A stretch of DNA of 64,000 nucleotides from Oxalicibacterium flavum (lineage in GTDB: Bacteria > Pseudomonadota > Gammaproteobacteria > Burkholderiales > Burkholderiaceae_D). Location of the stretch: contig NZ_BMCG01000004.1 of the NCBI RefSeq assembly GCF_014635065.1, positions 62,001-126,000 on the forward strand, read 5' to 3'. Made by a program: the position numbers and the translations under genes. The notes below the pieces were generated by a model, which had not been told where the DNA came from, did not search any database, and saw only the letters and a program-made list of their open reading frames with translations. Shown in pieces: positions 17,238 through 25,692 of this stretch; position 1 is the stretch's first letter; each line of letters begins with the position of its first letter.

Positions 17238-18029
17238 ATGTTGTTGACTGCCATTGCGCTCGGCGCTGTCGTCGGCATGACGCTTGGCTTGACGGGGGCC
17301 GGCGGCGGTGTACTGGCGGTTCCCGCACTCATGCTGGCACTCGGCTACTCGCTCGCCGATGCGCGTCCCATTGCACTGATCGCGATCGGCCTTGCCGCGC
17401 TGCTGGGCTGCCTGGACGGGCTGCGACGCGGTATTGTCCGCTATCGTGCGGCGTTCTGGATCGCCGCCGCCGGCATTGTCTGTGCGCCTGTCGGCAGCGC
17501 GCTCATACAAGTGCTGCCGGCGCGCTGGAGCGGCCTGCTGTTCAGCCTGCTGATGCTGTGTCTCGCTGCGCGCACATGGCGCGGAGCACGGCAGGCGGAG
17601 ACCGGGCACGCGGCGGGGGGGTGCCGAATCGATCCGCTCACCGGGCGTTTTCGCTGGACGCGCCATTGCGCATCCCGGCTGGCGGCGGTCGGCGGCGCGG
17701 CGGGCCTGCTGACGGGCATGTTCGGTGTCGGCGGCGGGTTCGTCATCGTGCCGGGCCTGCGGCGTATCAGCGACGCCGGCGTGCATGCGAGCGTGGCGAC
17801 CTCGCTGATGGTGATCGCCCTGGTCTCCGGTTTTTCCGCCGCCACCATGCTGCTTGGCTCGGTTGCGGTCGGCGCAACGGGATGGCTGTTCGTCGTCGCG
17901 GCACTATGCGGCATGCTGGCGGGGAGAGTGTGGCAGCCGCATGTGCCGGCTCGGCCGTTGCAGAGGGTGTTTGCGGGGGTGATGGGAGTGTCGGCGGTGG
18001 TGTTGGGGGTGAATGTCTTGGCGCATTGA
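17238..18029 (+). CDS. TauE/SafE-family sulfite exporter
   Basis: A 263-aa inner-membrane protein with about eight hydrophobic segments in two halves. Each half carries the family glycine motif: GLTGAGGGVLAVPALML near the start and GMFGVGGGFVIVPGL in the middle. Family members move sulfite or other sulfonates out of the cell. It starts 13 bp after the persulfide-dioxygenase-like gene, and the two fit together: sulfur is oxidised to sulfite, then exported. The region after the stop (18030-18190) holds several short hairpins but no gene. Confidence 0.87.
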   Translation: MLLTAIALGAVVGMTLGLTGAGGGVLAVPALMLALGYSLADARPIALIAIGLAALLGCLDGLRRGIVRYRAAFWIAAAGIVCAPVGSALIQVLPARWSGLLFSLLMLCLAARTWRGARQAETGHAAGGCRIDPLTGRFRWTRHCASRLAAVGGAAGLLTGMFGVGGGFVIVPGLRRISDAGVHASVATSLMVIALVSGFSAATMLLGSVAVGATGWLFVVAALCGMLAGRVWQPHVPARPLQRVFAGVMGVSAVVLGVNVLAH

Positions 18030-18191
18030 GGTGCGCTTCAAAGGTGGGCAAAAAGCCGAGACGAAACGTTCGCAGAGCGAACGTCGAAGTACGAAGGGGC
18101 TCGCCCACATACTGCGGGCCGCGGAAACGCCTGCATGCGTTTCCCTTCGAGCCCCGCCGCGAGCAATGCTCGCTCCACTCCTCTGAAATGG

Positions 18192-18217
18192 AAATGCCCG
18201 CTTGCGCGGGCATTTTT
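18192..18217 (+). terminator. Intrinsic terminator between the TauE gene and the tRNA pair
   Basis: A perfect 10-bp inverted repeat (18192-18201 with 18206-18215) is followed by T residues. It ends plus-strand transcription from the cyanate/sulfite block and could also stop the minus-strand tRNA transcript. Confidence 0.75.
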
Positions 18218-18221
18218 AATC

Positions 18222-18298
18222 TGGCGGAGTGGACGGGGCTCGAACCCGCGACCCCCGGCGTGACAGGCCGGTATTCTAACCAACTGAACTACCACTCC
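18222..18298 (-). tRNA. tRNA-Asp (anticodon GTC)
   Basis: On the minus strand a 77-nt cloverleaf starts GGAGTGG and ends CCACTCC plus G and an encoded CCA. The anticodon loop CTGTCAC gives GTC. The T loop TTCGAGC and D loop AGTTGGTTAGA are normal. Confidence 0.97.
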
Positions 18299-18339
18299 TA
18301 ACTGCATAACCTTTTTCAGGGGGATGACTGACCGATCTC

Positions 18340-18415
18340 TGGTGGGTGCTGAGAGGCTCGAACTCCCGACCTACGCCTTGTAAGGGCGCCGCTCTACCAA
18401 CTGAGCTAAGCACCC
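18340..18415 (-). tRNA. tRNA-Val (anticodon TAC)
   Basis: A 76-nt cloverleaf on the minus strand starts GGGTGCT and ends AGCACCC plus A and encoded CCA. The anticodon loop CTTACAA gives TAC. It lies 41 bp upstream of tRNA-Asp and is probably cotranscribed with it. Confidence 0.97.
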
Positions 18416-18502
18416 GCACGCGTATGCCGACCCGGTCAACATCGCTGGAGTGTCAATTCCAGCATGCCTGAAGGGGGCGAAGTATAGAGTATCTTTTTCT
18501 GC

Positions 18503-19057
18503 TTGTCACGGTTTTGTTTGGAAAAAGTTGCGGGGACATGCGTTTTTGGCAAACCCGGAAGCGTCGCGGCGGCGAAAAAACGGGGCGGCTATAATGACGG
18601 CCTTCGCTGTCTTTCCTCGAGTTTCGCCATCAATACCCTGCTGCGCCGCATTCTGCACGCCGTCCTGTTCGAGGTGTGCGCCCTCGTGATCCTGGTTCCG
18701 CTGATGTCCTACGGTTTCGGCATGGACATGCTGCATTTCGGCGCGCTGGCGCTGATCCTCGCGGTCTGCGCGATGGCATCCAACATGATCTACAACCATT
18801 TCTACGAGATGGTCGAGCACCGTTACGGCTGGCGCCGCACGGTGCCGATGCGCATACTGCACACGCTCGGGTTCGAGGCCTTCTTCATGGCGCTGGCGCT
18901 GCCGTTGACGGCATGGTGGCTGGACATCGGCATCCTCGATGCGCTGCTGCTCGACGTGACCTTCTCGATCTTCTTCATGATCTACGCGTTCTGCTTCAAC
19001 TGGGTGTTCGACATCGCGCGTCATCGCCTGGCCGGCTGGCAGGCCGCCAGGCGATAG
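18503..19057 (+). CDS. PACE-family efflux protein (start uncertain)
   Basis: The core, from codon INTLLRRILHAVLFEVCALVI (about 18630) to the stop, is a four-helix membrane protein with two BTP repeats: RRILHAVLFEV and MRILHTLGFEAFFMALALP, plus the matching ends NMIYNHFYE and CFNWVFDIARH. This is the proteobacterial antimicrobial compound efflux (AceI) family, which exports biocides such as chlorhexidine. The start is unclear. No in-frame ATG or GTG precedes the core; the listed start is a TTG at 18503. A TATAAT at 18590-18595 could be a -10 box, which would put the transcript start after that TTG and imply a rare start codon (CTG or ATC) near the core. Confidence 0.8.
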   Translation: MSRFCLEKVAGTCVFGKPGSVAAAKKRGGYNDGLRCLSSSFAINTLLRRILHAVLFEVCALVILVPLMSYGFGMDMLHFGALALILAVCAMASNMIYNHFYEMVEHRYGWRRTVPMRILHTLGFEAFFMALALPLTAWWLDIGILDALLLDVTFSIFFMIYAFCFNWVFDIARHRLAGWQAARR

Positions 19058-19067
19058 GCCGCACGCG

Positions 19068-20201
19068 TCAGACCAGCCCCGGACCGGTGGCTGGCGCGGA
19101 CTGTGCGGCCTGGTCGTCGGTTTCTTCGGCAGGCTGCGCGACGCGCACTTCCGATCCCATGTGCATGATGGTGGTCGGCCGTGCGAAGTGGATGTCGCGC
19201 TCGGCGCACGCCTTCATCAGTTCCAGATTGATGCGCTGCTGGATGTCCATATAGACGTTGAAGTCGCTGCCGAGGACGATATAGACGACCTCGAAGTCGA
19301 GGCTGCTCTCGCCGAATTTCTGGAAATGCGCGCGATCAAAGCGCGTCTGCTCGATGCCGGTGATGATCTGCTTGACCACGCCGCCGAGCGCGCCAACCTG
19401 TTCGATCGGCGTTTCGTAGCGGATGCCGAAGCTGAACACCACGCGGCGTTCCGACATGCGCTTGTAGTTGCGAATCACCGATTTCAGCAGTTCCGCGTTC
19501 GAGCGCACCAGTTGTTCGCCGCCGAGACTGCGCAGGCGCGTGGTCTTGATGCCGATGTATTCGACGGTGCCGAGCATGACCTCATCGACGATGATGAAGT
19601 CGCCGACCTCGAACGGCTTGTCGAAGGCGATCGAGAGCGAGGCGAACAGATCGCTGAGGATGGTCTGCAGTGCCAGCGCTACCGCCACGCCGCCGATGCC
19701 GAGGCTGGCGACGAAGGCCGTGATGTTGATGCCGAGGTTGGCCAGTACCGCCAGCAGTACCGTGACCAGCACCAGCAGCCGCACCAGGAAGGCGATGGTC
19801 GTGGTGGTGGCGCGGTTGCGCAGATCAGGCGTGGTTTCGGGATTGACCACGCGCCGCATCCATGCCGAGATACCGCTGTTGAACCAGATCGCGACCTGGA
19901 TGCCGATCACGATCACGCCGAGCTGCGACAGGCGCAGTTCCACCTTGCCCGGCAGGTCCAGCGTGCCGAGCCCGATCACGAGTGCCAGGATCAGGATCAG
20001 CCAACGCTTGGTGTGCGACAGCGCGTCGGCAAGCACATCGTCGAAGCGGCCGCGCGTGCGCGACGACAGCGCGGTCAGGCGGCGCGTTGCGAAACGCGCG
20101 ACGACGTCGATCACGAGGAAGGCGACGACGACGACCACCAGGGCCTTGAGCCAGTCGTCGAGCGGGATGCCGGCCAGCAGCCAGTCGTTCAGTACGTGCA
20201 T
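19068..20201 (-). CDS. Mechanosensitive ion channel, MscS family
   Basis: A 377-aa inner-membrane channel. Several hydrophobic helices come first (ALVVVVVAFLVIDVVARF, then LILILALVIGLGTL). The pore helix is the MscS-type glycine/alanine-rich stretch ASLGIGGVAVALALQTILSD, followed by the beta domain PFEVGDFIIVDEVMLGTVEYIGI. The C-terminal cytoplasmic domain ends in an acidic, proline-rich tail. Channels of this family release solutes on hypo-osmotic shock. ATG 20201 has AGGAGA eight bases upstream; the longer upstream extension has no family similarity. Convergent with the PACE gene, 10 bp apart. Confidence 0.9.
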   Translation of the reverse strand: MHVLNDWLLAGIPLDDWLKALVVVVVAFLVIDVVARFATRRLTALSSRTRGRFDDVLADALSHTKRWLILILALVIGLGTLDLPGKVELRLSQLGVIVIGIQVAIWFNSGISAWMRRVVNPETTPDLRNRATTTTIAFLVRLLVLVTVLLAVLANLGINITAFVASLGIGGVAVALALQTILSDLFASLSIAFDKPFEVGDFIIVDEVMLGTVEYIGIKTTRLRSLGGEQLVRSNAELLKSVIRNYKRMSERRVVFSFGIRYETPIEQVGALGGVVKQIITGIEQTRFDRAHFQKFGESSLDFEVVYIVLGSDFNVYMDIQQRINLELMKACAERDIHFARPTTIMHMGSEVRVAQPAEETDDQAAQSAPATGPGLV

Positions 20202-20362
20202 GGCATGTTCTCCTGTCGATTGCGCGCGATGCCCGTCGGGCATCGCCATTGACGTTATGAGATAGCGAGGATGGATAAGTTCTTCCTGTGTGCATGCCTG
20301 TGTGAGTTGCCTCACCTGCGTACAATCGTTTCATTCCTTCAATTGACTCGTTGAAATCAACC

Positions 20363-21328
20363 ATGGACGATTCCGCCTGCCCCTTGTTCCCAGCGCTGGA
20401 GCCGTATCGCCACGGCATGCTGGAGGTTGACGCGCGCCACACCCTGTACTGGGAGGAATGTGGAAATCCACAGGGTCAGCCCGTGCTGTTCCTGCACGGC
20501 GGGCCCGGCGGCGGCGTGTCGCCGCAGCATCGCCGCTTCTTCGATCCGGCGCATTACCGCATCGTGCTGTTCGACCAGCGCGGTGCCGGCAAGTCGGTCC
20601 CGCTCGGCGAATGGCGCGACAACACCACGCCGCTGCTGGTGGCCGACATCGAAGCCCTGCGCCTCATGCTCGGCATCGAGCAATGGCTGGTGTTCGGCGG
20701 TTCGTGGGGCGCGACGCTGGCGCTGGCCTACGGACAGGCACATCCGCAGCGCTGCCTGGGTTTCGTGCTGCGCGGCATCTTCCTGTGCACGCGCGCCGAG
20801 ATCGACTGGTTCCTGCACGGCATGCGCCAGTTCTTCCCCGAAGCGCACGAAGCGTTTCTCGCGCCGATTCCGCTCGAGGAGCGCGGTGAACTGCTGCAGG
20901 CCTACGGCAAGCGATTGTTCGGCGACGATCAGGAAATCTCCCTGCAAGCCGCGCGCGCGTGGAGCCGCTACGAGGGAAGCTGCCTGTTCCTGCGGCCGCA
21001 GGAAGACGCCATCGCCAGCTTCGAGTCGGACGCGGTGGCGCTCGGCATCGGTCGGCTCGAGGCGCATTACTTCCTGCACGGCGGCTTCATGGAAGAGGAT
21101 GCGCTGATCCGCAACATGGCGCGCATCGCGCACCTGCCGGCCGTGATCGTGCAGGGCCGTTACGATGCCGTGTGTCCGCCGGTGTCGGCGTGGTGTCTGC
21201 ATCGCGCCTGGCCGGGTTCGGTGCTGCGGCTGATCGCCGATGCCGGCCATGCGGCGCTCGAACCCGGCACCGCGGCGGCGCTGGTTGCTGCGACCGAACA
21301 GTTCCGCCTGCAGCAGCGGTTTGTTTGA
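20363..21328 (+). CDS. pip: Proline iminopeptidase
   Basis: An alpha/beta-hydrolase of 321 aa that removes N-terminal proline from peptides. The oxyanion motif LFLHGGPGGGVSPQHRRFFDP and DQRGAGKS are typical. The nucleophile elbow is GGSWGAT (Ser), the acid residue lies in QGRYDAVCP, and the catalytic His in DAGHAAL. Length is close to that of characterised bacterial Pip. ATG 20363 is chosen; a TTG twelve bases upstream is the alternative. The protein should be cytoplasmic, as no signal peptide is visible. It is divergent from the MscS gene with 161 bp between the starts. Confidence 0.93.
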   Translation: MDDSACPLFPALEPYRHGMLEVDARHTLYWEECGNPQGQPVLFLHGGPGGGVSPQHRRFFDPAHYRIVLFDQRGAGKSVPLGEWRDNTTPLLVADIEALRLMLGIEQWLVFGGSWGATLALAYGQAHPQRCLGFVLRGIFLCTRAEIDWFLHGMRQFFPEAHEAFLAPIPLEERGELLQAYGKRLFGDDQEISLQAARAWSRYEGSCLFLRPQEDAIASFESDAVALGIGRLEAHYFLHGGFMEEDALIRNMARIAHLPAVIVQGRYDAVCPPVSAWCLHRAWPGSVLRLIADAGHAALEPGTAAALVAATEQFRLQQRFV

Positions 21329-21405
21329 AACCGCATTGAGCGCGCGCGGCGGCTGACATACACTGTGCGGCAGCTTTCAGGAACGAACAACAAGAAGAGG
21401 ACGAC

Positions 21406-21873
21406 ATGAACAAGACCATTATCCGTCGCATCGTGCTGTGCGCATCCGTACTGGCACTGGCCGCCTGCAGCGGCCTGCGTCCGGCCGACCAGCCGGTCGG
21501 CACCACGCCCGACGGCACCTCCAAGGCGGACAGCGCGGCCGAATACCAGATCGCGCTCGCGCATCGCATCGTGCAGGTCAATTCCACCAAGGTCTTCATC
21601 GGCCGCCCGCAGGCGCTGTTGCGTTCGGTGGTCGTGGTGCGCTACGTGGTGGACGCCAACGGCAGCCTGGTGCGCAGCGAGATCATGCGTTCCAACCGCG
21701 ACCGCGTGACCGAATCGACGGCGCTGGCCTCGGTGCGCGCCACCGCGCCATTCCCCAAGCCGGCGCCGGCGCTGCTGCGCAACGGCCGCGTCGAAGTCAT
21801 CGAAACCTGGCTGTTCAACAAGGATGGCCGCTTCCAGCTGCGCACCATCGCCGAACCGCAGATGGATCAGTGA
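21406..21873 (+). CDS. Lipoprotein with TonB C-terminal-like domain
   Basis: A 155-aa protein with a lipoprotein signal: basic start MNKTIIRR, a hydrophobic core and lipobox LAAC (Cys22). After a short linker, residues 50-150 read ALLRSVVVVRYVVDANGSLV, then RVEVIETWLFNKDGRFQL. This repeats the beta-alpha-beta pattern of the TonB C-terminal domain family, where a V.y.vd..G.v segment is typical. It lacks the membrane helix and proline spacer of a real TonB, so a periplasmic binding role is more likely than energy transduction. AAGAGGACGAC precedes the ATG. Confidence 0.7.
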   Translation: MNKTIIRRIVLCASVLALAACSGLRPADQPVGTTPDGTSKADSAAEYQIALAHRIVQVNSTKVFIGRPQALLRSVVVVRYVVDANGSLVRSEIMRSNRDRVTESTALASVRATAPFPKPAPALLRNGRVEVIETWLFNKDGRFQLRTIAEPQMDQ

Positions 21874-21914
21874 ACACGCATGCGTGACCGGCAACGGCGC
21901 AGGGCGGCGCGCGC

Positions 21915-22685
21915 ATGAGCAACGGCTGGCTCATCAACACGCTGCTCGGCGCGGTGCTGTTGCCGCCGCTCAATCTGCTGCTGTTGTGCGCGCTCGGCTT
22001 TGCGTTGCGCCGGCGCTGGCCACGTACCGGTCTTGCCGTGTCGCTGGGGGCGCTGGTGCTGCTGGCCCTGTTGAGCACGCGGCCGGTGGCGTCCCTGTTG
22101 GCGCGTCCGCTTGAACAGGACAGCGCGCCGTTGCTGCTGCCGTATCGCGGTGATGCGCAGGCCATCGTCGTGCTCGGCGGCGGCCGGCTCGGCAATGCGC
22201 CGGAATACGCGGGCGCCGATACGCCCAATCCCGCCACCCTGCGGCGGCTGCGCTACGCGGCCACGCTGCATCGCGCCACCGGCCTGCCGCTGCTGGTGAC
22301 CGGCGGCAGCCCCGAAGGCGCGCCGGCGTCGGAAGCGCAGATCATGGCGCGCAGCCTGCGCGAAGACTTCGGCGTAGCGGTGCGCTGGGAAGAGGGCGAC
22401 TCCGACAATACGGCCGACAACGCCGTCCATTCCGCCGTCATTCTGCAGCGTCATGACATGACTCACGTTCTGCTGGTGACGGACGCCATCCACATGCCGC
22501 GCGCTCTGCAGGTATTCGCGCGCACCGGCTTGCGCATCACGCCGGCGCCGACTTCCTTCCTCACTGCCGATCAAGCGCTGCCGGCCGACTATGTGCCGCG
22601 CGCCCGCTGGCTCGCACAGAGCAGCTATGCACTGCATGAATGGATAGGCATGGGCTGGTACCGGCTGCGCCATCGCACACCCTAG
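21915..22685 (+). CDS. YdcF/ElyC-family DUF218 membrane protein
   Basis: A 256-aa protein with two N-terminal membrane helices (LLGAVLLPPLNLLLLCALGF and SLGALVLLALLSTRPV) and a periplasmic DUF218 domain. Motifs are AIVVLGGGR, LLVTGGSPEG, EEGDSDNTADNAVHSA and VLLVTDAIHMPRAL. ElyC (YcbC) in E. coli affects envelope integrity and undecaprenyl-phosphate-dependent steps; the paralogue SanA affects vancomycin sensitivity. It starts 41 bp after the lipoprotein gene, so the two may share a transcript. The precise substrate of the family is not settled. Confidence 0.85.
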   Translation: MSNGWLINTLLGAVLLPPLNLLLLCALGFALRRRWPRTGLAVSLGALVLLALLSTRPVASLLARPLEQDSAPLLLPYRGDAQAIVVLGGGRLGNAPEYAGADTPNPATLRRLRYAATLHRATGLPLLVTGGSPEGAPASEAQIMARSLREDFGVAVRWEEGDSDNTADNAVHSAVILQRHDMTHVLLVTDAIHMPRALQVFARTGLRITPAPTSFLTADQALPADYVPRARWLAQSSYALHEWIGMGWYRLRHRTP

Positions 22686-22833
22686 CCGCGCCGCAACAGT
22701 GCTGCGCAACAAGTTGCCGCATGGCGACGCGCGGGCGGCCGATAGGTGATCTTCCGCACACAGGCATGCACATGCATGAAACGTCGCGGCCGCTTTGCCC
22801 TCCAATCCTTTCAATCACGAAAGGAGACCGATC

Positions 22834-23298
22834 ATGCATGTATCCAAGACTATGCGTTCCCTGTGTTTCGTCGCGGCCTCGCTGTCCTCGGTTGCGGTGG
22901 CGCAAGGTGTGAGTGCGGGCGTTGGTGCCGGCGCCGGTAGCGGCAGCGCGGGCGCGATGGGACAGGCTGGCGTTGGTGCGCGGGGCAATGGCGGCGGTGT
23001 CGGCGTCGATGCGCACGGTGGCGTATCGGCCGGTTCGGAACAGGGCACGCGCTCGGGAACGGCGTCGGGGCAGGGTAGTGCATCCGGCGCGGCCGGCGTC
23101 GGCGCCCGTACCGGGACCGGCACGTCGTCCGGCAGCGCCGACGTCACCGGCGGTGTGAGCGGCGGCGCGGGCATCGATGCGCAAGGCCGTCGCGATGGCG
23201 AGCGTACCGAACAGCAGCGCCGCGAACCGGATGCGCGCACGCGCGGCAGCGGCAGCGTGCAGCCCTCGACCCCGCAACCCGTGCGTCCGGGTTACTGA
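22834..23298 (+). CDS. Secreted Gly/Ala/Ser-rich low-complexity protein
   Basis: A 154-aa protein. ATG 22834 has AAAGGAGA upstream. A signal peptide is visible (MRSLCFVAASLSSVAVAQG, cut near AVAQ). The mature part is mostly Gly, Ala, Ser and Val in loose repeats (GVGAGAGSGSAG, GVGARTGTGTSSGSADVTGG) and turns basic and proline-containing at the end (RRDGERTEQQRREPDARTR). I do not recognise a catalytic family. The composition suggests a flexible exported or cell-surface protein, or a matrix component. An 148-bp gap separates it from the DUF218 gene. Confidence 0.7.
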   Translation: MHVSKTMRSLCFVAASLSSVAVAQGVSAGVGAGAGSGSAGAMGQAGVGARGNGGGVGVDAHGGVSAGSEQGTRSGTASGQGSASGAAGVGARTGTGTSSGSADVTGGVSGGAGIDAQGRRDGERTEQQRREPDARTRGSGSVQPSTPQPVRPGY

Positions 23299-23404
23299 CG
23301 ATGACGAGCGGCCCTTGCGGCCGCTCCGCAGTTTGCCGCTGCCCGAATATTCTGCTTAAATGGGCGGACCTGGTCACCTGATCATTCTTCAACCTGGATC
23401 GCAC

Positions 23405-23884
23405 ATGACCACGATGGATCATCCACGCCCGCCCAAGCTCTACTACTTTTCCGAGCGGGACAAGCTCGAACGCTCACTCACCCTGGGCGAATTCCGCCTC
23501 GTTCCTCCCACCCTCGCGCCCGCTGCCGGCGGCGATGCCGAATTCCTGATCTTGAGTCTGGCGCAGCAGCCGGATGGCGCGCTGTTCGAAGGTAAGCAGA
23601 GTGCCGACGCCTATCTGGTCGTGCACGACGCCGAGACCTTCGGCGAGCGCCTGCATCGTGCCGTGCAGCGCGTGCTGCCCAACTGGACCGGCATCGATGC
23701 CGCCATGTCCTATGGCAAGACCAGCCCGCTCGGCCGGCTGTTTTCCAAGGATCGCCAGCACGCTGCCGAAGGCGAATGGCGCTTTGCCTGGCGTCCGATA
23801 CAATCGCGCGCCGCCGCGCATCCGGTGGTGGTGCAGCTGGGCAGCATCGCCGACATTGCCGAGCTGCGCGTCATCAATGCCTGA
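23405..23884 (+). CDS. Hypothetical protein, 159 aa
   Basis: I do not recognise this protein. It begins MTTMDHPRPPKLYYFSERDK and has no signal peptide or membrane helix. The sequence is balanced, with a mixed alpha/beta appearance: FRLVPPTLAP, AYLVVHDAETFGERLHRAVQ, WRFAWRPIQSR. Codon use matches the neighbours and the frame is fully open with high-G+C third positions, so it is very likely expressed. It lies 82 bp before a flavin disulfide oxidoreductase gene on the same strand. ATG 23414 is an alternative start. Confidence 0.65.
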   Translation: MTTMDHPRPPKLYYFSERDKLERSLTLGEFRLVPPTLAPAAGGDAEFLILSLAQQPDGALFEGKQSADAYLVVHDAETFGERLHRAVQRVLPNWTGIDAAMSYGKTSPLGRLFSKDRQHAAEGEWRFAWRPIQSRAAAHPVVVQLGSIADIAELRVINA

Positions 23885-23965
23885 ACCGGTAGCGTATTGA
23901 CCGGCGGCACACGCGGCCGGTGCCGAATGCCCGGACAACCGTCCGCATCCACAGCAGGAGCGTCC

Positions 23966-25399
23966 ATGAAACGAATCGAATGCGAAGTGGCGGTGGTCGG
24001 CGCCGGCAGCGCCGGCCTGTCGGCCTTCCGCGCCGCGAAGTCGCACGGGCGCCGCACCGTGCTGATCGAAGGCGGTGCCTACGGCACCACCTGCGCGCGC
24101 GTCGGCTGCATGCCGAGCAAGCTGCTGATCGCGGCGGCGGAAGCGGCGCACGGCGTGGCGACGGCCGATGGTTTCGGCATCGCGGTCGAAGCCATGCGCG
24201 TGGACGGTCGTGCCGTAATGGCGCGCGTACGCGATGAGCGCAACCGCTTCGTCGGCCTCGTGCTCGACAGCGTGAACGGCATTCCGGCCGAGGAACGCCT
24301 GCTCGGTCATGCGCGCTTTGTCGCGCCCAATCGGCTGCAAGTCGGCGAGGGCATCGAGTTGCATGCCGAACGCATCGTCATCGCCACCGGCTCGCGGCCG
24401 GCGATTCCGGACGAACTGCAGGGCCTGGGCGAACGCCTGGTCGTCAACGACGACGTATTCGACTGGGACGACCTGCCGGACTCGGTGGCCGTGGTCGGCG
24501 CCGGCGTGATCGGACTCGAGATCGGCCAGGCGCTGCACCGGCTCGGTGTTCGGGTCGCGGTGTTCGGGCGCGGCGAGCGGCTGGCGCAGATCGCCGATCC
24601 GGAAGTGAATCGCGCCGCACTCGATAGCATTGGCGGCAAACTCGACCTGCGCATGCGTACCGCGATCGTCTCGGCACGCGTGGTCGGCAAGGAAGTCGAA
24701 CTGCAATCGCGCGATGCCGACGGCGGTGTGCGCACCGAACGCTTCCGCACTGTGCTGGCCGCCACCGGCCGCCGGCCCAACCTCGACAAGCTCGGCCTCG
24801 AACTGACCGGGCTGAAACTGAACGACAAGGGCGTGCCGCTGTTCGATCCGCTGACCATGCAGTGCGGCGACAGCCCGATCTTCATCGCCGGCGATGCCGA
24901 CAACGACAAGCCGCTGCTGCACGAAGCCACCGACGAGGGCCGCATCGCCGGCGACAACGCAGCGCGTTTCCCGGAGGTGGCGGCCGGCCTGCGCCGCCTG
25001 CCGCTGGCGATCGCCTTCACCGATCCGCAGATCGCCGCGGTCGGCCGCACCGTGCGCGATCTGGAACGCGGCAAGTACGAATGCGGGCAGGTCTCGTTCG
25101 CCAACCAGGGCCGCAGCCGCGTGATGCGGCAGAACCGCGGCCTGCTGCGGTTGTATGGCGAGCGCGGCACGCACCGCCTGCTGGGCGCGGAGATGGTCGG
25201 CCCGCGCGCCGAGCATCTGGCGCACCTGCTGGCCTGGGCCTGCCAGGCCGGACTCACGGTCGATCAGCTGCTGGACATGCCGTACTACCACCCGGTGATC
25301 GAGGAGGGCGTGCGCACTGCGATGCGCGACCTCAAGGAAAGTCTGACGCGGCAGGTTGACGAGATCGAGCATTGCGCCGACTGCACGCCCGGCATTTGA
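23966..25399 (+). CDS. Dihydrolipoyl dehydrogenase-like flavin disulfide oxidoreductase
   Basis: A 477-aa class I pyridine nucleotide-disulfide oxidoreductase. The FAD motif is VAVVGAGSAGLSAFRAA, and the redox-active disulfide motif TTCARVGCMPSK lies near residue 45. The NAD(P) motif is VAVVGAGVIGLEIGQAL and the second FAD motif is IFIAGDADNDKPLLHEA. The C-terminal catalytic pair is YYHPVIEEGV (His-Pro...Glu). No lipoyl-dependent complex is encoded nearby, so it is more likely an orphan dihydrolipoamide/mercuric-reductase-like enzyme than the Lpd of a dehydrogenase complex. The start has CAGGAG in front. No N-terminal metal-binding domain is present. Confidence 0.88.
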   Translation: MKRIECEVAVVGAGSAGLSAFRAAKSHGRRTVLIEGGAYGTTCARVGCMPSKLLIAAAEAAHGVATADGFGIAVEAMRVDGRAVMARVRDERNRFVGLVLDSVNGIPAEERLLGHARFVAPNRLQVGEGIELHAERIVIATGSRPAIPDELQGLGERLVVNDDVFDWDDLPDSVAVVGAGVIGLEIGQALHRLGVRVAVFGRGERLAQIADPEVNRAALDSIGGKLDLRMRTAIVSARVVGKEVELQSRDADGGVRTERFRTVLAATGRRPNLDKLGLELTGLKLNDKGVPLFDPLTMQCGDSPIFIAGDADNDKPLLHEATDEGRIAGDNAARFPEVAAGLRRLPLAIAFTDPQIAAVGRTVRDLERGKYECGQVSFANQGRSRVMRQNRGLLRLYGERGTHRLLGAEMVGPRAEHLAHLLAWACQAGLTVDQLLDMPYYHPVIEEGVRTAMRDLKESLTRQVDEIEHCADCTPGI

Positions 25400-25692
25400 G
25401 GAAGCACCGGACAATTCAGCCGGGACAGGCGAATTATTCGGCGCATTCCTGAAATCTTCTCCTTGCGTGCGCTACCGCCCTGTTCAACGACGACCAAGGT
25501 GTGTTAAAACGGAACATGCCGATGCAGGGAAACGCGAAGACGAATGTGCAGTGATATTGCAACCAATCAACTGCGTATCTGTCACATGGTCTGATGGTTG
25601 TTCGCTGACCGCGTCGAGCAAGACCAACAATCATTTTCACCGCCAGCGCCGTCATGCACGGCGGCTGTTTCTCCAGAAAAGGGGCCATCCAC

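Noticed and set aside
18030-18190. Cluster of short hairpins after the TauE gene as a repeat element.
   Set aside because: Three short stems are visible, but no shared unit, terminal repeats or target duplication; not enough to call.
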